The translations under genes and the position numbers were made by a program. A stretch of DNA of 64,000 nt, taken from contig JAPSFT010000005.1 in assembly GCA_035063765.1 (NCBI GenBank), forward strand, positions 62,001 to 126,000, given 5' to 3'. Positions 19,809 to 27,227 of the stretch are shown piece by piece. The stretch is from Deltaproteobacteria bacterium. Lineage in GTDB: Bacteria; Myxococcota_A; UBA9160; PR03. The notes beneath the pieces are model-generated. The model was not told where the DNA came from, searched no databases, and was given only the letters and a program-made list of their open reading frames with translations. The first letter of the stretch is position 1. Every line of letters begins with the position of its first letter.

Positions 19809-20060
19809 ATGGGAATCCTCACGTGGATCCTGATCGGACTGCTGGTGGGCGTGCTCGCCAAGTGGCTGATGCCGGGGGACGACCCCGGCGGCCTCGTCGT
19901 CACGATCCTGCTCGGGATCGCCGGGGCCCTCGTGGGCGGCTGGATCGCGCGGCTGATCGGCCTCGGGACCTTCACCGGCTTCGGCATCGGGAGCCTCGTG
20001 ATCGCGGTGCTCGGGGCGATGCTGCTGCTCTTCGTCCATCGCAAGCTGCGCGCGCGCTAG
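19809..20060 (+). CDS. GlsB/YeaQ/YmgE-family small membrane protein (transglycosylase-associated)
   Basis: The 83-residue protein starts at ATG 19809, six bases after AGGAGGT. It has three hydrophobic segments and the family pattern: a first helix ending in GVLAKWLMPGDDPGG, a second glycine-rich helix (LLGIAGALVGGWI) and GFGIGSLVIAVLGA in the third, then a basic tail. Members are stress-linked inner-membrane proteins of unclear biochemical role. It is a single gene between the response-regulator gene and a hypothetical gene; a hairpin downstream may end its transcript. Confidence 0.88.
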   Translation: MGILTWILIGLLVGVLAKWLMPGDDPGGLVVTILLGIAGALVGGWIARLIGLGTFTGFGIGSLVIAVLGAMLLLFVHRKLRAR

Positions 20061-20083
20061 AGATTCCCGGGCCGGCCGGTTCA

Positions 20084-20113
20084 GCCCCTTCGCCGGCGTA
20101 CCGATGAAGGGGC
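20084..20113 (+). promoter_or_regulatory. Hairpin that covers the ribosome-binding site of the next gene
   Basis: GCCCCTTC (20084-20091) pairs exactly with GAAGGGGC (20106-20113), directly before the ATG at 20114. The right arm is the only Shine-Dalgarno-like sequence of that gene. It could be a terminator for the GlsB-type gene or a translation-controlling hairpin. Confidence 0.4.
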
Positions 20114-20689
20114 ATGGAGCGGCGACCGCGCATCCTCGCGAGCTTCGTGAGGTCCGTGCTCGATGGCGTCGATCGTAGTGATCTGTGCCTGGGCGAGCGC
20201 GTGCGCGCCCGCATCGGCGAGGCCACACGGGACGCGCTCGCGGCGGCGGGCCCCATCTCCTTCGTACCGGTCGAGCTCGACGTCGAGGTGACCGAGGCGC
20301 TCTTCGCGGAGGCCGGCGAGGCGCGCGGTCGCGAGATCGAGCGCGAGAACCTGCTCCTCACCTTCGATGCGCCGATCCTCTCGTCGTTCATGAACGGCGC
20401 CCTGCGCCTGCTCGGCCGCGACCCCGCCCGCCTCTTCGGCTGGAGCGCCAAGGTGTGGGGCCAGCTCTATCGCGACTGCGGGACGATCCGCTTCGTGCCC
20501 GAGGGCGAGAGCCGCGGCCGGCTCGAGCTCGACGGGCTCCCGGCCTGCATCGCCGCGAGCCGGCCCTACCTCGCGGGCATGGAAGCCGCCTTCGACGCTG
20601 CCTTCACCCTGCTCGACGTCGAGGGCTCGGTGCGGCTGGAGAGCGCCGATTCGCGCGGCCGCGCGAGCTACGAGGTCGCCTGGAAGTAG
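20114..20689 (+). CDS. Hypothetical protein, distantly DUF2378/TIGR02265-like
   Basis: The 191-residue soluble protein has no catalytic motif that I recognise. The order of features (a helical N-terminus; GRDPARLFGWSAKVWGQLY in the middle; a strand with CGTIRFVPEGESRG; a late AAFTLLDVEGSVRL) resembles the myxobacterial DUF2378 family and its heme-NO-binding-like fold, but the match is weak. It converges with the GGDEF-EAL gene (40-bp gap). Its presumed ribosome-binding site lies in a hairpin. The function is unknown. Confidence 0.7.
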   Translation: MERRPRILASFVRSVLDGVDRSDLCLGERVRARIGEATRDALAAAGPISFVPVELDVEVTEALFAEAGEARGREIERENLLLTFDAPILSSFMNGALRLLGRDPARLFGWSAKVWGQLYRDCGTIRFVPEGESRGRLELDGLPACIAASRPYLAGMEAAFDAAFTLLDVEGSVRLESADSRGRASYEVAWK

Positions 20690-20729
20690 GGCGCAGGCGT
20701 GCGGTGCACGCGGGCGGCTGCCCTCCGAG

Positions 20730-22505
20730 CTACCGCCCCTCGCGCATCCACCAGAACGGCTTCGCCTCGAGCAGGCGGCTGATCCGCTCCGGCTCCACGC
20801 CCTCGCTGAACAGGTAGCCCTGCATCCGGCTGCAGCCGTAGGAGGCCAGGAGCTGCATCTGCTCGATGTTCTCGACCCCCTCGCCGACGGTTGCGAGATT
20901 GAGCGCGTGCGCCATCTGCACGATCGTCGAGGTGATCGTGGCATCGGCGGGATCGGTGGCGAGCGCGCGTACGAAGGACTGGTCGATCTTGAGCGTGTCG
21001 ACCGGAAGCTGCTTCAGGTAGGCGAGGGCCGAGTAGCCGGTGCCGAAGTCGTCGATCGCCATGCGCACGCCCAGGCCCTTCAGCATCGCGAACTGCGCGA
21101 GCGTCCGTTCCCCGTCGTGGAGCAGGCTGCGCTCGGTCAGCTCGAGCTCGAGGCAATCCGAGCGCAAGCCGGTGTCGAGCAGGGCCTGGCGCACGGTTGC
21201 CACGAACTCGGCGGGCTGGAACTGCTGGGGCGAGACGTTGACCGCGATGCGGAAGCCCGGGTAGCCGAGGGCCTGCCAGCGGGCGGCCTGGGCGCAGGCC
21301 TCGCGCAGCACCCACTCGCCGATCGGCACGATCAGCTGGGTGTTCTCGGCGATCGAGAGGAATTCGCCCGGCAGCACGAGGCCGAGCTCCGGGTGGCGCC
21401 AGCGCAGCAGCGCCTCGGCGCCGACCACGCGCCCGCGCCCGACGTCCACCACCGGCTGGTAGTGCAGGACCAGCTCGCCGCCCTCGAGCGCCTCGCGCAG
21501 GCGGCTCTCGCGCGAGATACGCTCGGCGCCCTCGGAGCTGCGCGTGCCCTCCTGCCAGCACGACACCCGGTCCCGGCCCTCCGCCTTGGCCTGGTACATC
21601 GCGGAGTCGGCGCGCTTCAGCAGCTCCTCGGCGCTGCCGGCGTCGCGCGGAAACGTGGCGACCCCGATGCTCGCCGACGTCTCGTACTGCTGGCCGCTCT
21701 TGACCGCCAGCGGCTCGCGCAGGAGCGCGCGCACCTTCTCGGCGATCCGCAGGGCGTCCTCCTCCTCGCCGAGGTTCGTGACCAGGATCGCGAACTCGTC
21801 GCCGCCCAGGCGCGCACCGGTGTCGCTCTTGCGCAAGCAGCTCCCGATGCGCTGCGCCGAAAGGCGTAGCAGCGCATCACCGGCCAGGTGGCCGAGCGTG
21901 TCGTTGATGCGCTTGAAGTCGTCGAGGTCCACGAACAGCACCGCCAGCCGCTGGCGGTTGCGCCGGGCCGCGGCCACCGCCTGCTCGAGCCGGTCCTGGA
22001 ACAGCGCGCGGTTCGCGAAGCCGGTGAGCTGATCGTAGGTAGCGAGCTGGCGGGCGCGTTCGCGGGCGATGTTGAGCTCGACGAACATGCGCTGGTTGCG
22101 CATCGCGTGGTGCAGGCTCCAGACGAGCAGGCCCGGCGTGACGGCAGACTTCACCATGTAGCCGCGCGCGCCTACCTCGACGGCGCGCAGCGCCAGCGCC
22201 TCGTCGTCGGAGTCCACCGCCACCACCACCGGCACCAGCGGCGCCCGCACGCGTGCCTGGCTGACCGCCGCCATCTCGCGCGCGTCGCCGGGGCCGACGT
22301 CCATCAGGAGGACGTCGACCTCGTTGCGCTCGAGCACCTCGAGGGCCTGCGACAGCGTGTGGGCGTGCGCGAAGCGGAAGGGCGGGTCGGCCGCGCTCGA
22401 CTCGAGCAGCACCCGGATCAGCTCGGCGTCCGCGTCCCGCCCGCTGACCAGCAGGATCCGGTGGGCCGACGGCTCGCCGGCGCGCGCCTCTTCGACAGCA
22501 CCCAT
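20730..22505 (-). CDS. Receiver-GGDEF-EAL protein for cyclic-di-GMP turnover
   Basis: The 591-residue protein starts at ATG 22505. The N-terminal receiver-like domain has LLMDVGPG as acceptor region and ARGYMVKSAV near its end. The diguanylate-cyclase domain has an intact RLGGDEFA active site, preceded by RKSD exactly five residues upstream, the RxxD product-inhibition site. The phosphodiesterase domain keeps EALLRW, NVSPQQF, LTERS and DDFGTGYSAL with the catalytic loop, so both enzyme activities look functional. Net output would depend on the receiver. The PilZ protein about 2 kb away is a possible c-di-GMP target. Promoter DNA upstream is not well defined. Confidence 0.95.
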   Translation of the reverse strand: MGAVEEARAGEPSAHRILLVSGRDADAELIRVLLESSAADPPFRFAHAHTLSQALEVLERNEVDVLLMDVGPGDAREMAAVSQARVRAPLVPVVVAVDSDDEALALRAVEVGARGYMVKSAVTPGLLVWSLHHAMRNQRMFVELNIARERARQLATYDQLTGFANRALFQDRLEQAVAAARRNRQRLAVLFVDLDDFKRINDTLGHLAGDALLRLSAQRIGSCLRKSDTGARLGGDEFAILVTNLGEEEDALRIAEKVRALLREPLAVKSGQQYETSASIGVATFPRDAGSAEELLKRADSAMYQAKAEGRDRVSCWQEGTRSSEGAERISRESRLREALEGGELVLHYQPVVDVGRGRVVGAEALLRWRHPELGLVLPGEFLSIAENTQLIVPIGEWVLREACAQAARWQALGYPGFRIAVNVSPQQFQPAEFVATVRQALLDTGLRSDCLELELTERSLLHDGERTLAQFAMLKGLGVRMAIDDFGTGYSALAYLKQLPVDTLKIDQSFVRALATDPADATITSTIVQMAHALNLATVGEGVENIEQMQLLASYGCSRMQGYLFSEGVEPERISRLLEAKPFWWMREGR

Positions 22506-22796
22506 GGTTCGGGGGGACTCCTCGGTCGCTGGCTGCCGGCACCGTGCGCGCAGGCCCGGCTTCCTATCGGCTCCGGGGGCGGTGCGCCTGAACCGGATCC
22601 CCGGGCGGATCCGCTCGGAAGAGGGGTGTGTCCCCCCCGCCAGGCCGGACGGCTGCCGGGCCTCCCTCGGCGGGCGGATCCGTCGCGGGTGGAGTTCGAC
22701 TACGATCCTGTCTCCGGCGACCCGCATGCGTCGTTCGATCCCGGTCTTCGCGGTCCGGGTCTCCGGCACGGCACTGCGAGAGGGGCGCAGGTCGAG
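22506..22796 (+). promoter_or_regulatory. Intergenic region with candidate -10 (TACGAT) for the Ddn-type gene
   Basis: This 291-bp divergent gap has no gene. TACGAT at 22701-22706 lies about 90 bp before ATG 22797 and is the best plus-strand -10. On the minus strand the CTATCGG patch near 22564-22570 may serve the GGDEF-EAL gene. No repeat or dyad stands out. Confidence 0.3.
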
Positions 22797-24008
22797 ATGC
22801 CCGAGCCCGTGAGCGCGCTGCCCACCAGAGGGCGCCGGAGGCTGCCGGCCTGGACGCCCCGCCAGGAGCGGGTCGCCAACGTCGTGATCCGCCTCCTGTC
22901 CACGGTCAACGTCTGGGTCTACCGCGCGAGCGGCGGGCGCATCGGCGGCCGCTTCCGGCACGGCGCGCCGGTGCTGCTGCTCACCACGCGCGGGCGCCGG
23001 AGCGGCGCACCGCGCGTGGCACCGCTGCTCTACCTCGCCGACGGCGAGCGGGTGGTGCTCGTCGCGTCGAAGGGCGGGATGGCGAACTCGCCGCTCTGGT
23101 ACGGGAACCTCGTGGCGCACCCCGAGTGCGAGGTCGAGATCGGCGCGGCGCGACGAGCGATGCGCGCGCGCACCGCCGATGCTGCGGAGAAGGCCGCCCT
23201 GTGGCCGCGGCTCGTCGCGATGTACCGCGACTACGACGACTACCAGGAACGCACCGAGCGCGACATCCCGGTCGTGGTCCTGGAGCCGCGTCGACGGTCA
23301 CCCGTAGCGCGTGCCCGGGTGCAGGAGATTCACGAAGAACAGGAAGATCGGCGGGAAGATCCCGTCGAAGAGCCGCCAGGCCACCAGGATCCCGATCCAG
23401 CCGAGCATCGGCTGGCTCCAGAGGAGCTGCTGGTAGCGGAGTGCCGCGCGCTCCGGGAGCACGAGCGGTACGGCGCCGCTGCCGTCGAGCGGCGGCAGCG
23501 GGAGCAGGTTCAGCGCGCCGAGCACCAGGTTCATCGAGAAGAACACGCCGAGCAGGAAGGCGAGCGCCGGCCAGATCCCGTGGGCAGCGGCCTCGGCGAC
23601 GTGCCCGAAGCGCACCGACGCCGGCGCGCCGAAGACGCCCGCCTCGATCCCGATCCGGAGCGCCGTCATCGCGAGCACCACGAGGAGCAGGTTCGCGCCG
23701 GGCCCGGCGAGCGACATCCAGGCGGCGCGGCGCGGATGGCGCGCGGCCCAGTGCGGGTCGTAGGGCGCGCTCGCGAAGCCGAAGGGCCAGCCCGTCATCG
23801 CGACCGAGAGCAGGGGCAGCACCACCATGCCGAAGGGCTCGCGCCGGATGTGCGGGCGCGGATCGAGCGAGACCTGCCCGCCGGCGTAGGCCGTGAGGTC
23901 GCCGCCGCGCATCGCGGCCCAGGCATGGGCCGCCTCGTGCAGCGTCGTCGAGAGCAGGAACACCACGTAGAAGACGATCGCGTCGACGGGATCCGGCATC
24001 GTCGCTAG
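22797..24008 (+). CDS. Deazaflavin-dependent (Ddn-type) nitroreductase-family protein with an abnormal read-through C-terminus
   Basis: Residues 1 to about 165 form a complete small split-barrel protein of the F420-dependent Ddn family: RLLSTVNVWVYRASGG, LLLTTRGRRSGAPRVAPLLY, NSPLWYGNLVAHPE and RDIPVVVLEP, where relatives normally end. Here the frame has no stop after that point and runs about 235 residues more, antisense to the site-2-protease gene, to 24008. The tail is Arg/Glu/Pro-rich shadow sequence. A one-base deletion near 23300 would bring a TAG into frame, so a frameshift or assembly error at the true end is likely. The enzyme would reduce quinones or nitro compounds with F420H2. Confidence 0.65.
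   Translation: MPEPVSALPTRGRRRLPAWTPRQERVANVVIRLLSTVNVWVYRASGGRIGGRFRHGAPVLLLTTRGRRSGAPRVAPLLYLADGERVVLVASKGGMANSPLWYGNLVAHPECEVEIGAARRAMRARTADAAEKAALWPRLVAMYRDYDDYQERTERDIPVVVLEPRRRSPVARARVQEIHEEQEDRREDPVEEPPGHQDPDPAEHRLAPEELLVAECRALREHERYGAAAVERRQREQVQRAEHQVHREEHAEQEGERRPDPVGSGLGDVPEAHRRRRAEDARLDPDPERRHREHHEEQVRAGPGERHPGGAARMARGPVRVVGRAREAEGPARHRDREQGQHHHAEGLAPDVRARIERDLPAGVGREVAAAHRGPGMGRLVQRRREQEHHVEDDRVDGIRHRR
23298..23999 (-). CDS. Site-2 protease family (M50) membrane metalloprotease
   Basis: The 233-residue polytopic protein starts at ATG 23999. The zinc motif HEAAH is in the first helix (STTLHEAAHAWAA), and a late helix carries NLLPLPPLDGS, matching the NPxPxxDG-type third ligand region of rhomboid-like site-2 proteases. 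These enzymes cut substrates within the membrane, often releasing regulators. The upstream gene, 5 bp away on the same strand, encodes a membrane protein, so they form an operon. The 3' end overlaps the Ddn-type frame on the other strand by about 700 bp; conserved motifs make this strand the real coding strand here. Confidence 0.88.
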   Translation of the reverse strand: MPDPVDAIVFYVVFLLSTTLHEAAHAWAAMRGGDLTAYAGGQVSLDPRPHIRREPFGMVVLPLLSVAMTGWPFGFASAPYDPHWAARHPRRAAWMSLAGPGANLLLVVLAMTALRIGIEAGVFGAPASVRFGHVAEAAAHGIWPALAFLLGVFFSMNLVLGALNLLPLPPLDGSGAVPLVLPERAALRYQQLLWSQPMLGWIGILVAWRLFDGIFPPIFLFFVNLLHPGTRYG

Positions 24009-24406
24009 CCCTGCGTCCCCTGCAGCCACCAGGAGGCGGTGACGCCCCAGATCGCGTTGTAGAGCAGCACGAAGGCGGGGGTGAGCAGGCCCAGCTCGAG
24101 GCCCGCCACGCCCTGGCCCGCCCAGGCCGGGAAGACCACGAAGAGCTGGAACAGGGTCGGTGCGAGCGAGACCAGGAGCCCGCGCGGGAGCAGCGCGGCC
24201 TGGATCGGCAGCGCGAAGAGCAGCCCCCAGAGCCCTCCCCACACGAGGCGCGGATACAGCCAGCCCGCCGACCAGTCGGGCGCGAGCGCCACTCCGAGCG
24301 CACGCGGCACGCCGAGCTCGCCGAGGAGCCAGACCGCAACGCTGTTGGCGAGCGCGCCGACCACGCCGGCGGCGAAGAACAGGCTCAGCGAGCGGGCGGC
24401 CGACAC
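24005..24406 (-). CDS. Hypothetical four-helix integral membrane protein
   Basis: The 133-residue protein starts at GTG 24406. It has about four membrane segments (residues 7-28, 55-75, 78-98, 105-125) with WLYPRLVWGGLWGLLFALP in the middle, a segment I associate with uncharacterised proteobacterial membrane proteins. No catalytic motif is visible. It is the first gene of an operon with the site-2 protease gene (5-bp spacing) and could be a substrate or partner. A TAGGAT hexamer ends 6 bp before the GTG, so the transcript is probably leaderless. Confidence 0.75.
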   Translation of the reverse strand: MSAARSLSLFFAAGVVGALANSVAVWLLGELGVPRALGVALAPDWSAGWLYPRLVWGGLWGLLFALPIQAALLPRGLLVSLAPTLFQLFVVFPAWAGQGVAGLELGLLTPAFVLLYNAIWGVTASWWLQGTQG

Positions 24407-24412
24407 GCGCGC

Positions 24413-24418
24413 ATCCTA
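24413..24418 (-). promoter_or_regulatory. Candidate -10 (TAGGAT) of the membrane-protein/site-2-protease operon
   Basis: Minus-strand TAGGAT ends 6 bp before the GTG at 24406, consistent with a leaderless start. Confidence 0.4.
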
Positions 24419-24505
24419 GCCCGGATTCCAAGGCCGTTGCTGCGGCGCCCGCTCAAGCCTCCCCCCCGGCGGGTCGAAAGGCCCTCCGATCGGACGGAGG
24501 GCGCC

Positions 24506-24823
24506 ATGGAGCAACGTCGCAGCCCGCGCTTCCGCACCCGCTTCGACGCGCTGATCGCCGCCGACTCGCTGCAGGGGGCCGGCGAGCTCGCCGAGATCTC
24601 CTACGCCGGTGCGCGTCTCGACGACGCGAGCACGCGCCCGCCGATCGGAGCGCGCGTCACGCTCTACGTCTTCGTCGCGCCGGTGTCGCCCTTCGAGCTC
24701 TCCGGCCAGGTCGCACGCCACACCGAGTCCGGCTTCGCCGTCAGCTACGACCTCTTCGACCCCGAGATCCGCCGCCTCGTCGACGACGTCGCGGCGCTGG
24801 TGCCGAGCCGTCGCGCCGGTTAG
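24506..24823 (+). CDS. PilZ domain protein
   Basis: The 105-residue single-domain protein starts at ATG 24506. The N-terminal RRSPR gives the RxxxR cyclic-di-GMP motif. The second motif, normally (D/N)xSxxG, reads EISYAG, with Glu in the first position. The rest is the PilZ beta-barrel (VTLYVFV, FELSGQVARH, GFAVSYDLFD). It probably binds c-di-GMP made or degraded by the nearby GGDEF-EAL protein and passes the signal to an unknown partner; the Glu may weaken binding. Its end overlaps the convergent DUF2834 gene by 4 bp. Confidence 0.85.
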   Translation: MEQRRSPRFRTRFDALIAADSLQGAGELAEISYAGARLDDASTRPPIGARVTLYVFVAPVSPFELSGQVARHTESGFAVSYDLFDPEIRRLVDDVAALVPSRRAG

Positions 24824-25173
24824 GAAGGCCGGCCCTCCGCACCGAGCGCCTCGAGCCTCCGGTCGCGTGCCAGCAGGAAGAGCGGGTAGGCCACGGCGAA
24901 CGCGACCAGGAAGGTCAGCGCCAGGTAGGGCCACCAGCGGCGCATTCCGAGCCGCCGCGCTTCGACCCGGGACCAGACCAGGAACGCCACGAGGGCGACC
25001 AGCAGATCCGTCGCGAGCGACGACGCGGCCGGGTTCGCAAAGCCACCGGCCAGGAACGCGAGGACGTCGAAGCCGCCGGCTTCGCGGGCGAAGCGCAGGT
25101 TGAAGACCAGCGTTCCGAGGAAGCCGGCGACGGCGAGCGCCGCGTAGAGCCATTGCCGGGGGGAGCGCGGCAC
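24820..25173 (-). CDS. DUF2834 family membrane protein
   Basis: The 117-residue protein has three hydrophobic helices (about 9-25, 55-70, 82-102) and matches DUF2834 in LAVAGFLGTLVFNLRFA and the FLVWSRVEARRLGMRRWW loop. No ATG is available near the domain start; GTG 25173, seven bases after GGAGG, is the best start. The family has no known function. It ends within the last codons of the PilZ gene on the opposite strand. The VOC gene lies 26 bp upstream on the same strand, so they may share a transcript. Confidence 0.8.
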   Translation of the reverse strand: MPRSPRQWLYAALAVAGFLGTLVFNLRFAREAGGFDVLAFLAGGFANPAASSLATDLLVALVAFLVWSRVEARRLGMRRWWPYLALTFLVAFAVAYPLFLLARDRRLEALGAEGRPS

Positions 25174-25199
25174 GGCGGTGCCTCCGTCCTTCGACTCCG

Positions 25200-25601
25200 T
25201 CAGTCGAGATGGGGGAAGTGCGGGTTCCAGGCCACCTCCCAGAGGAACCCGTCGGGATCGGCGAAGTAGCCCGAGTAGCCGCCCCAGTCCGCGCGCCGCG
25301 CGGGCTTCACGATCCGCCCGCCGCGCTCGGCGATCGCGCCCAGGAGGCGGTCGACCTCCTCGGGCGAGGCGACGTTGTGGGCGAGCGTGAAGCCCCGGAA
25401 GCCGGACCCTGCCGCCGGCACCGTCGCGTCCTCGGCGAGCGCCTCGCGTGGGTAGAGCGAGAGCCACGTCCGGCCGAGCTCGAAGAACGCAATCGAGGGC
25501 GGCGAGGGAAGCTTCGGAAGATCGAGCACCTCCTCGTAGAAGCGCGTCGCTCGGGCCAGGTCCTCGACGCCCAGGGTCACGAGACTGAGGCGAGGCTGCA
25601 T
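25200..25601 (-). CDS. VOC (glyoxalase/bleomycin-resistance) family protein
   Basis: The 133-residue protein starts at ATG 25601 behind AAGGAG. It shows the two beta-alpha-beta-beta-beta units of the vicinal oxygen chelate fold: LVTLGVEDLARATRFYEEVL at the N-terminus, GFTLAHNVASPEEVD in the middle, and SGYFADPDGFLWEVAWNP at the end, the usual signature with the Glu metal ligand. The N-terminal ligand position has Thr-Leu instead of His, so metal binding may be altered. The substrate is unknown. Likely cotranscribed with the DUF2834 gene downstream. Confidence 0.85.
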   Translation of the reverse strand: MQPRLSLVTLGVEDLARATRFYEEVLDLPKLPSPPSIAFFELGRTWLSLYPREALAEDATVPAAGSGFRGFTLAHNVASPEEVDRLLGAIAERGGRIVKPARRADWGGYSGYFADPDGFLWEVAWNPHFPHLD

Positions 25602-25776
25602 GGAGCGATCTCCTTGCAATCGGGGAACTCCCGTCTCCTTGTCGCACATCTGCTTCTCCGCCTTCAAGGGCCGGCTGCGTGGCGCCCTTCCTGGCGCCGG
25701 TCCCGAGCACCTCGCGCGCGATGTGCAGGTAGTCGTCCGGTGTCGTGCGACGGCTGAACTTCGCCAGGGAATTCGG

Positions 25777-25782
25777 TAGGCT
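25777..25782 (+). promoter_or_regulatory. Candidate -10 (TAGGCT) upstream of the small membrane proteins
   Basis: TAGGCT lies in the 260-bp gap between the VOC gene and the first small membrane ORF. It may drive the small-protein/TauE unit. No other structure was seen in the gap. Confidence 0.3.
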
Positions 25783-25861
25783 GGCCGCGTTTCGATCACC
25801 AGAACGACGGCTCGGATGCAGGGACCGGAATGCATCCACGGGTCGTAGATCGGGGGATGGC

Positions 25862-25966
25862 GTGGAGAGCCTGGCGAGGTTCCTGGAAGTCGGGATCGTG
25901 GTCGTGGTGGTCACCGGCGCGGTGGTGTGGGCGATCGTCGGGGCGATCAAGAGCCGCAACGGCTAG
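25862..25966 (+). CDS. Single-helix small membrane protein (34 residues)
   Basis: A 34-residue frame starts at GTG 25862, a few bases after a GGGGG stretch. It consists of a short amphipathic start (ESLARFLEV), one strongly hydrophobic helix (IVVVVVTGAVVWAIVGAI) and a basic tail KSRNG, the layout of bacterial small membrane proteins. Third positions are almost all G/C. The name and function are unknown. It lies ahead of a second small membrane ORF and the TauE/SafE exporter gene on the same strand. Confidence 0.5.
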   Translation: MESLARFLEVGIVVVVVTGAVVWAIVGAIKSRNG

Positions 25967-26119
25967 GGAGCACCGGATCCGCGACACCGCGATCCGGACC
26001 CGCAGGCGCCTGCCCGTACGCGCCCGGACGCGCCGAGGACTCGGGGCCCGGGGGAGCGCGGGTCGAGAGCAGCTCGAGCCGGCGCCGGCCCTCGCGGGCG
26101 TGATCCACGAGATCCTGCC

Positions 26120-26269
26120 GTGACGGGGCGCGCGCTCGCGCTGGTGGTGGCGGCGATCGTCGTACCCGGCGCCTGGGGCTGGGCCGTGGCGATCGTGCTC
26201 CCCCGCCTGTGGCCGCGCCGCCCGCCCCGCCGCCCGCCGCACCCGCCGCTGCCCGACTACGAGATCTGA
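26120..26269 (+). CDS. Small membrane protein with Pro/Arg-rich tail (49 residues)
   Basis: GTG 26120 opens a 49-codon frame ending directly before the exporter gene's GTG. It has one hydrophobic N-terminal region (LALVVAAIVVPGAWGWAVAIVL) followed by an Arg/Pro-rich stretch and PDYEI. The zero-base spacing to the exporter gene suggests translational coupling. No family is recognised. Confidence 0.5.
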   Translation: MTGRALALVVAAIVVPGAWGWAVAIVLPRLWPRRPPRRPPHPPLPDYEI

Positions 26270-27076
26270 GTGGGCCCCGAGAGCCTCGACGCCTCGGGCT
26301 TCCTGCTGCTCACCGCGCTCGGCTTCGCGGTGGGCGCGCTCGGCACGCTCGTGGGCGCGGGCGGCGGGTTCCTGCTGGTGCCGGCGCTGATCCTGCTGCG
26401 GCCCGACGCCTCGCCCGCGGCGCTGGCGAGCACCTCGCTCGCCGTGGTCTTCTTCAACGCGTACAGCGGCACCCTGGCCTACATCCGGATGGGTCGGGTC
26501 GACTACTACGCCGCGGTGCTCTTCGCGCTCGCCGGCGTCCCCGGCGCCGTACTCGGCGTGCTGCTCGTGCACGAGGTTCCCCGCGGCGCCTTCGAGGCGC
26601 TCTTCGGCGTCCTGCTGCTGGGCGCGGGGGCCGAGATCCTGCGCCGGCCGCTTGGCGCCGAGCGCCGCCGCGCCGTCGAGGGCGCGGCCCCCGACCTGCG
26701 CGCCGATCCGCACGTCGCACGGCTCGGTGCGATCGGGAGCGCCTACGTGGCCGCGGTCGCGAGCCTCCTCGGCCTGGGCGGCGGCATCGTGCACGTCCCG
26801 TTCCTGGTCCGCGTGCTCGGCTATCCCGCCCACGTCGCCACCGCCACCTCCCACTTCGTGCTCGCGTGCACGGCGCTGCTCGCGACCGGCGTGCACCTCG
26901 CGACCGGCAGCCTCAGCGGTCGCCTCGACGACACCCTCTCGCTCGCCGTCGGCGTCATGATGGGCGCCCCGGTCGGTGCCGCAGCCTCGTCGCGCCTCGG
27001 CGGCGCGGCGATCGTGCGTGCGCTCGGCGCCGCGCTGTGCCTCGTGGGAGTGAGGCTGCTACTGCGGTTGTGGTGA
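26270..27076 (+). CDS. TauE/SafE (TSUP) family sulfite/anion exporter
   Basis: The 268-residue polytopic protein starts at GTG 26270 and has about eight membrane helices. It shows the internal repeat of the TSUP family: GFAVGALGTLVGAGGGFLLVPALIL in the first half and SLLGLGGGIVHVPFLV in the second, both with the Gly-rich G-x-GGG-x(2)-VP-type motif. Members export sulfite, sulfoacetate or other organosulfur anions. It directly follows a 49-residue small membrane ORF. The last 63 bp of the gene recur, 86% identical, at 29271-29333 behind the fhs gene. Confidence 0.85.
   Translation: MGPESLDASGFLLLTALGFAVGALGTLVGAGGGFLLVPALILLRPDASPAALASTSLAVVFFNAYSGTLAYIRMGRVDYYAAVLFALAGVPGAVLGVLLVHEVPRGAFEALFGVLLLGAGAEILRRPLGAERRRAVEGAAPDLRADPHVARLGAIGSAYVAAVASLLGLGGGIVHVPFLVRVLGYPAHVATATSHFVLACTALLATGVHLATGSLSGRLDDTLSLAVGVMMGAPVGAAASSRLGGAAIVRALGAALCLVGVRLLLRLW
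27002..27064 (+). repeat. Direct repeat copy A: 3' end of the TauE/SafE gene
   Basis: These 63 bp (encoding IVRALGAALCLVGVRLL) match 29271-29333 at 54 of 63 positions by manual alignment. The two copies bracket the Tat-protein and fhs genes. Confidence 0.75.
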
Positions 27077-27227
27077 CGCTCTGCAGGCCGGCAGCGGACC
27101 GGCGAGTACGGTCGCCCAGCCGACGTCGAGAGCCTGCTCCTCGAGTACGCCTTGCCGTGTCGACTCTGCTCCTGCTAGTCGTGTCGGATGGGCCTACACG
27201 CGCGAGGGGCCCGATGGAGGTGTTCCC

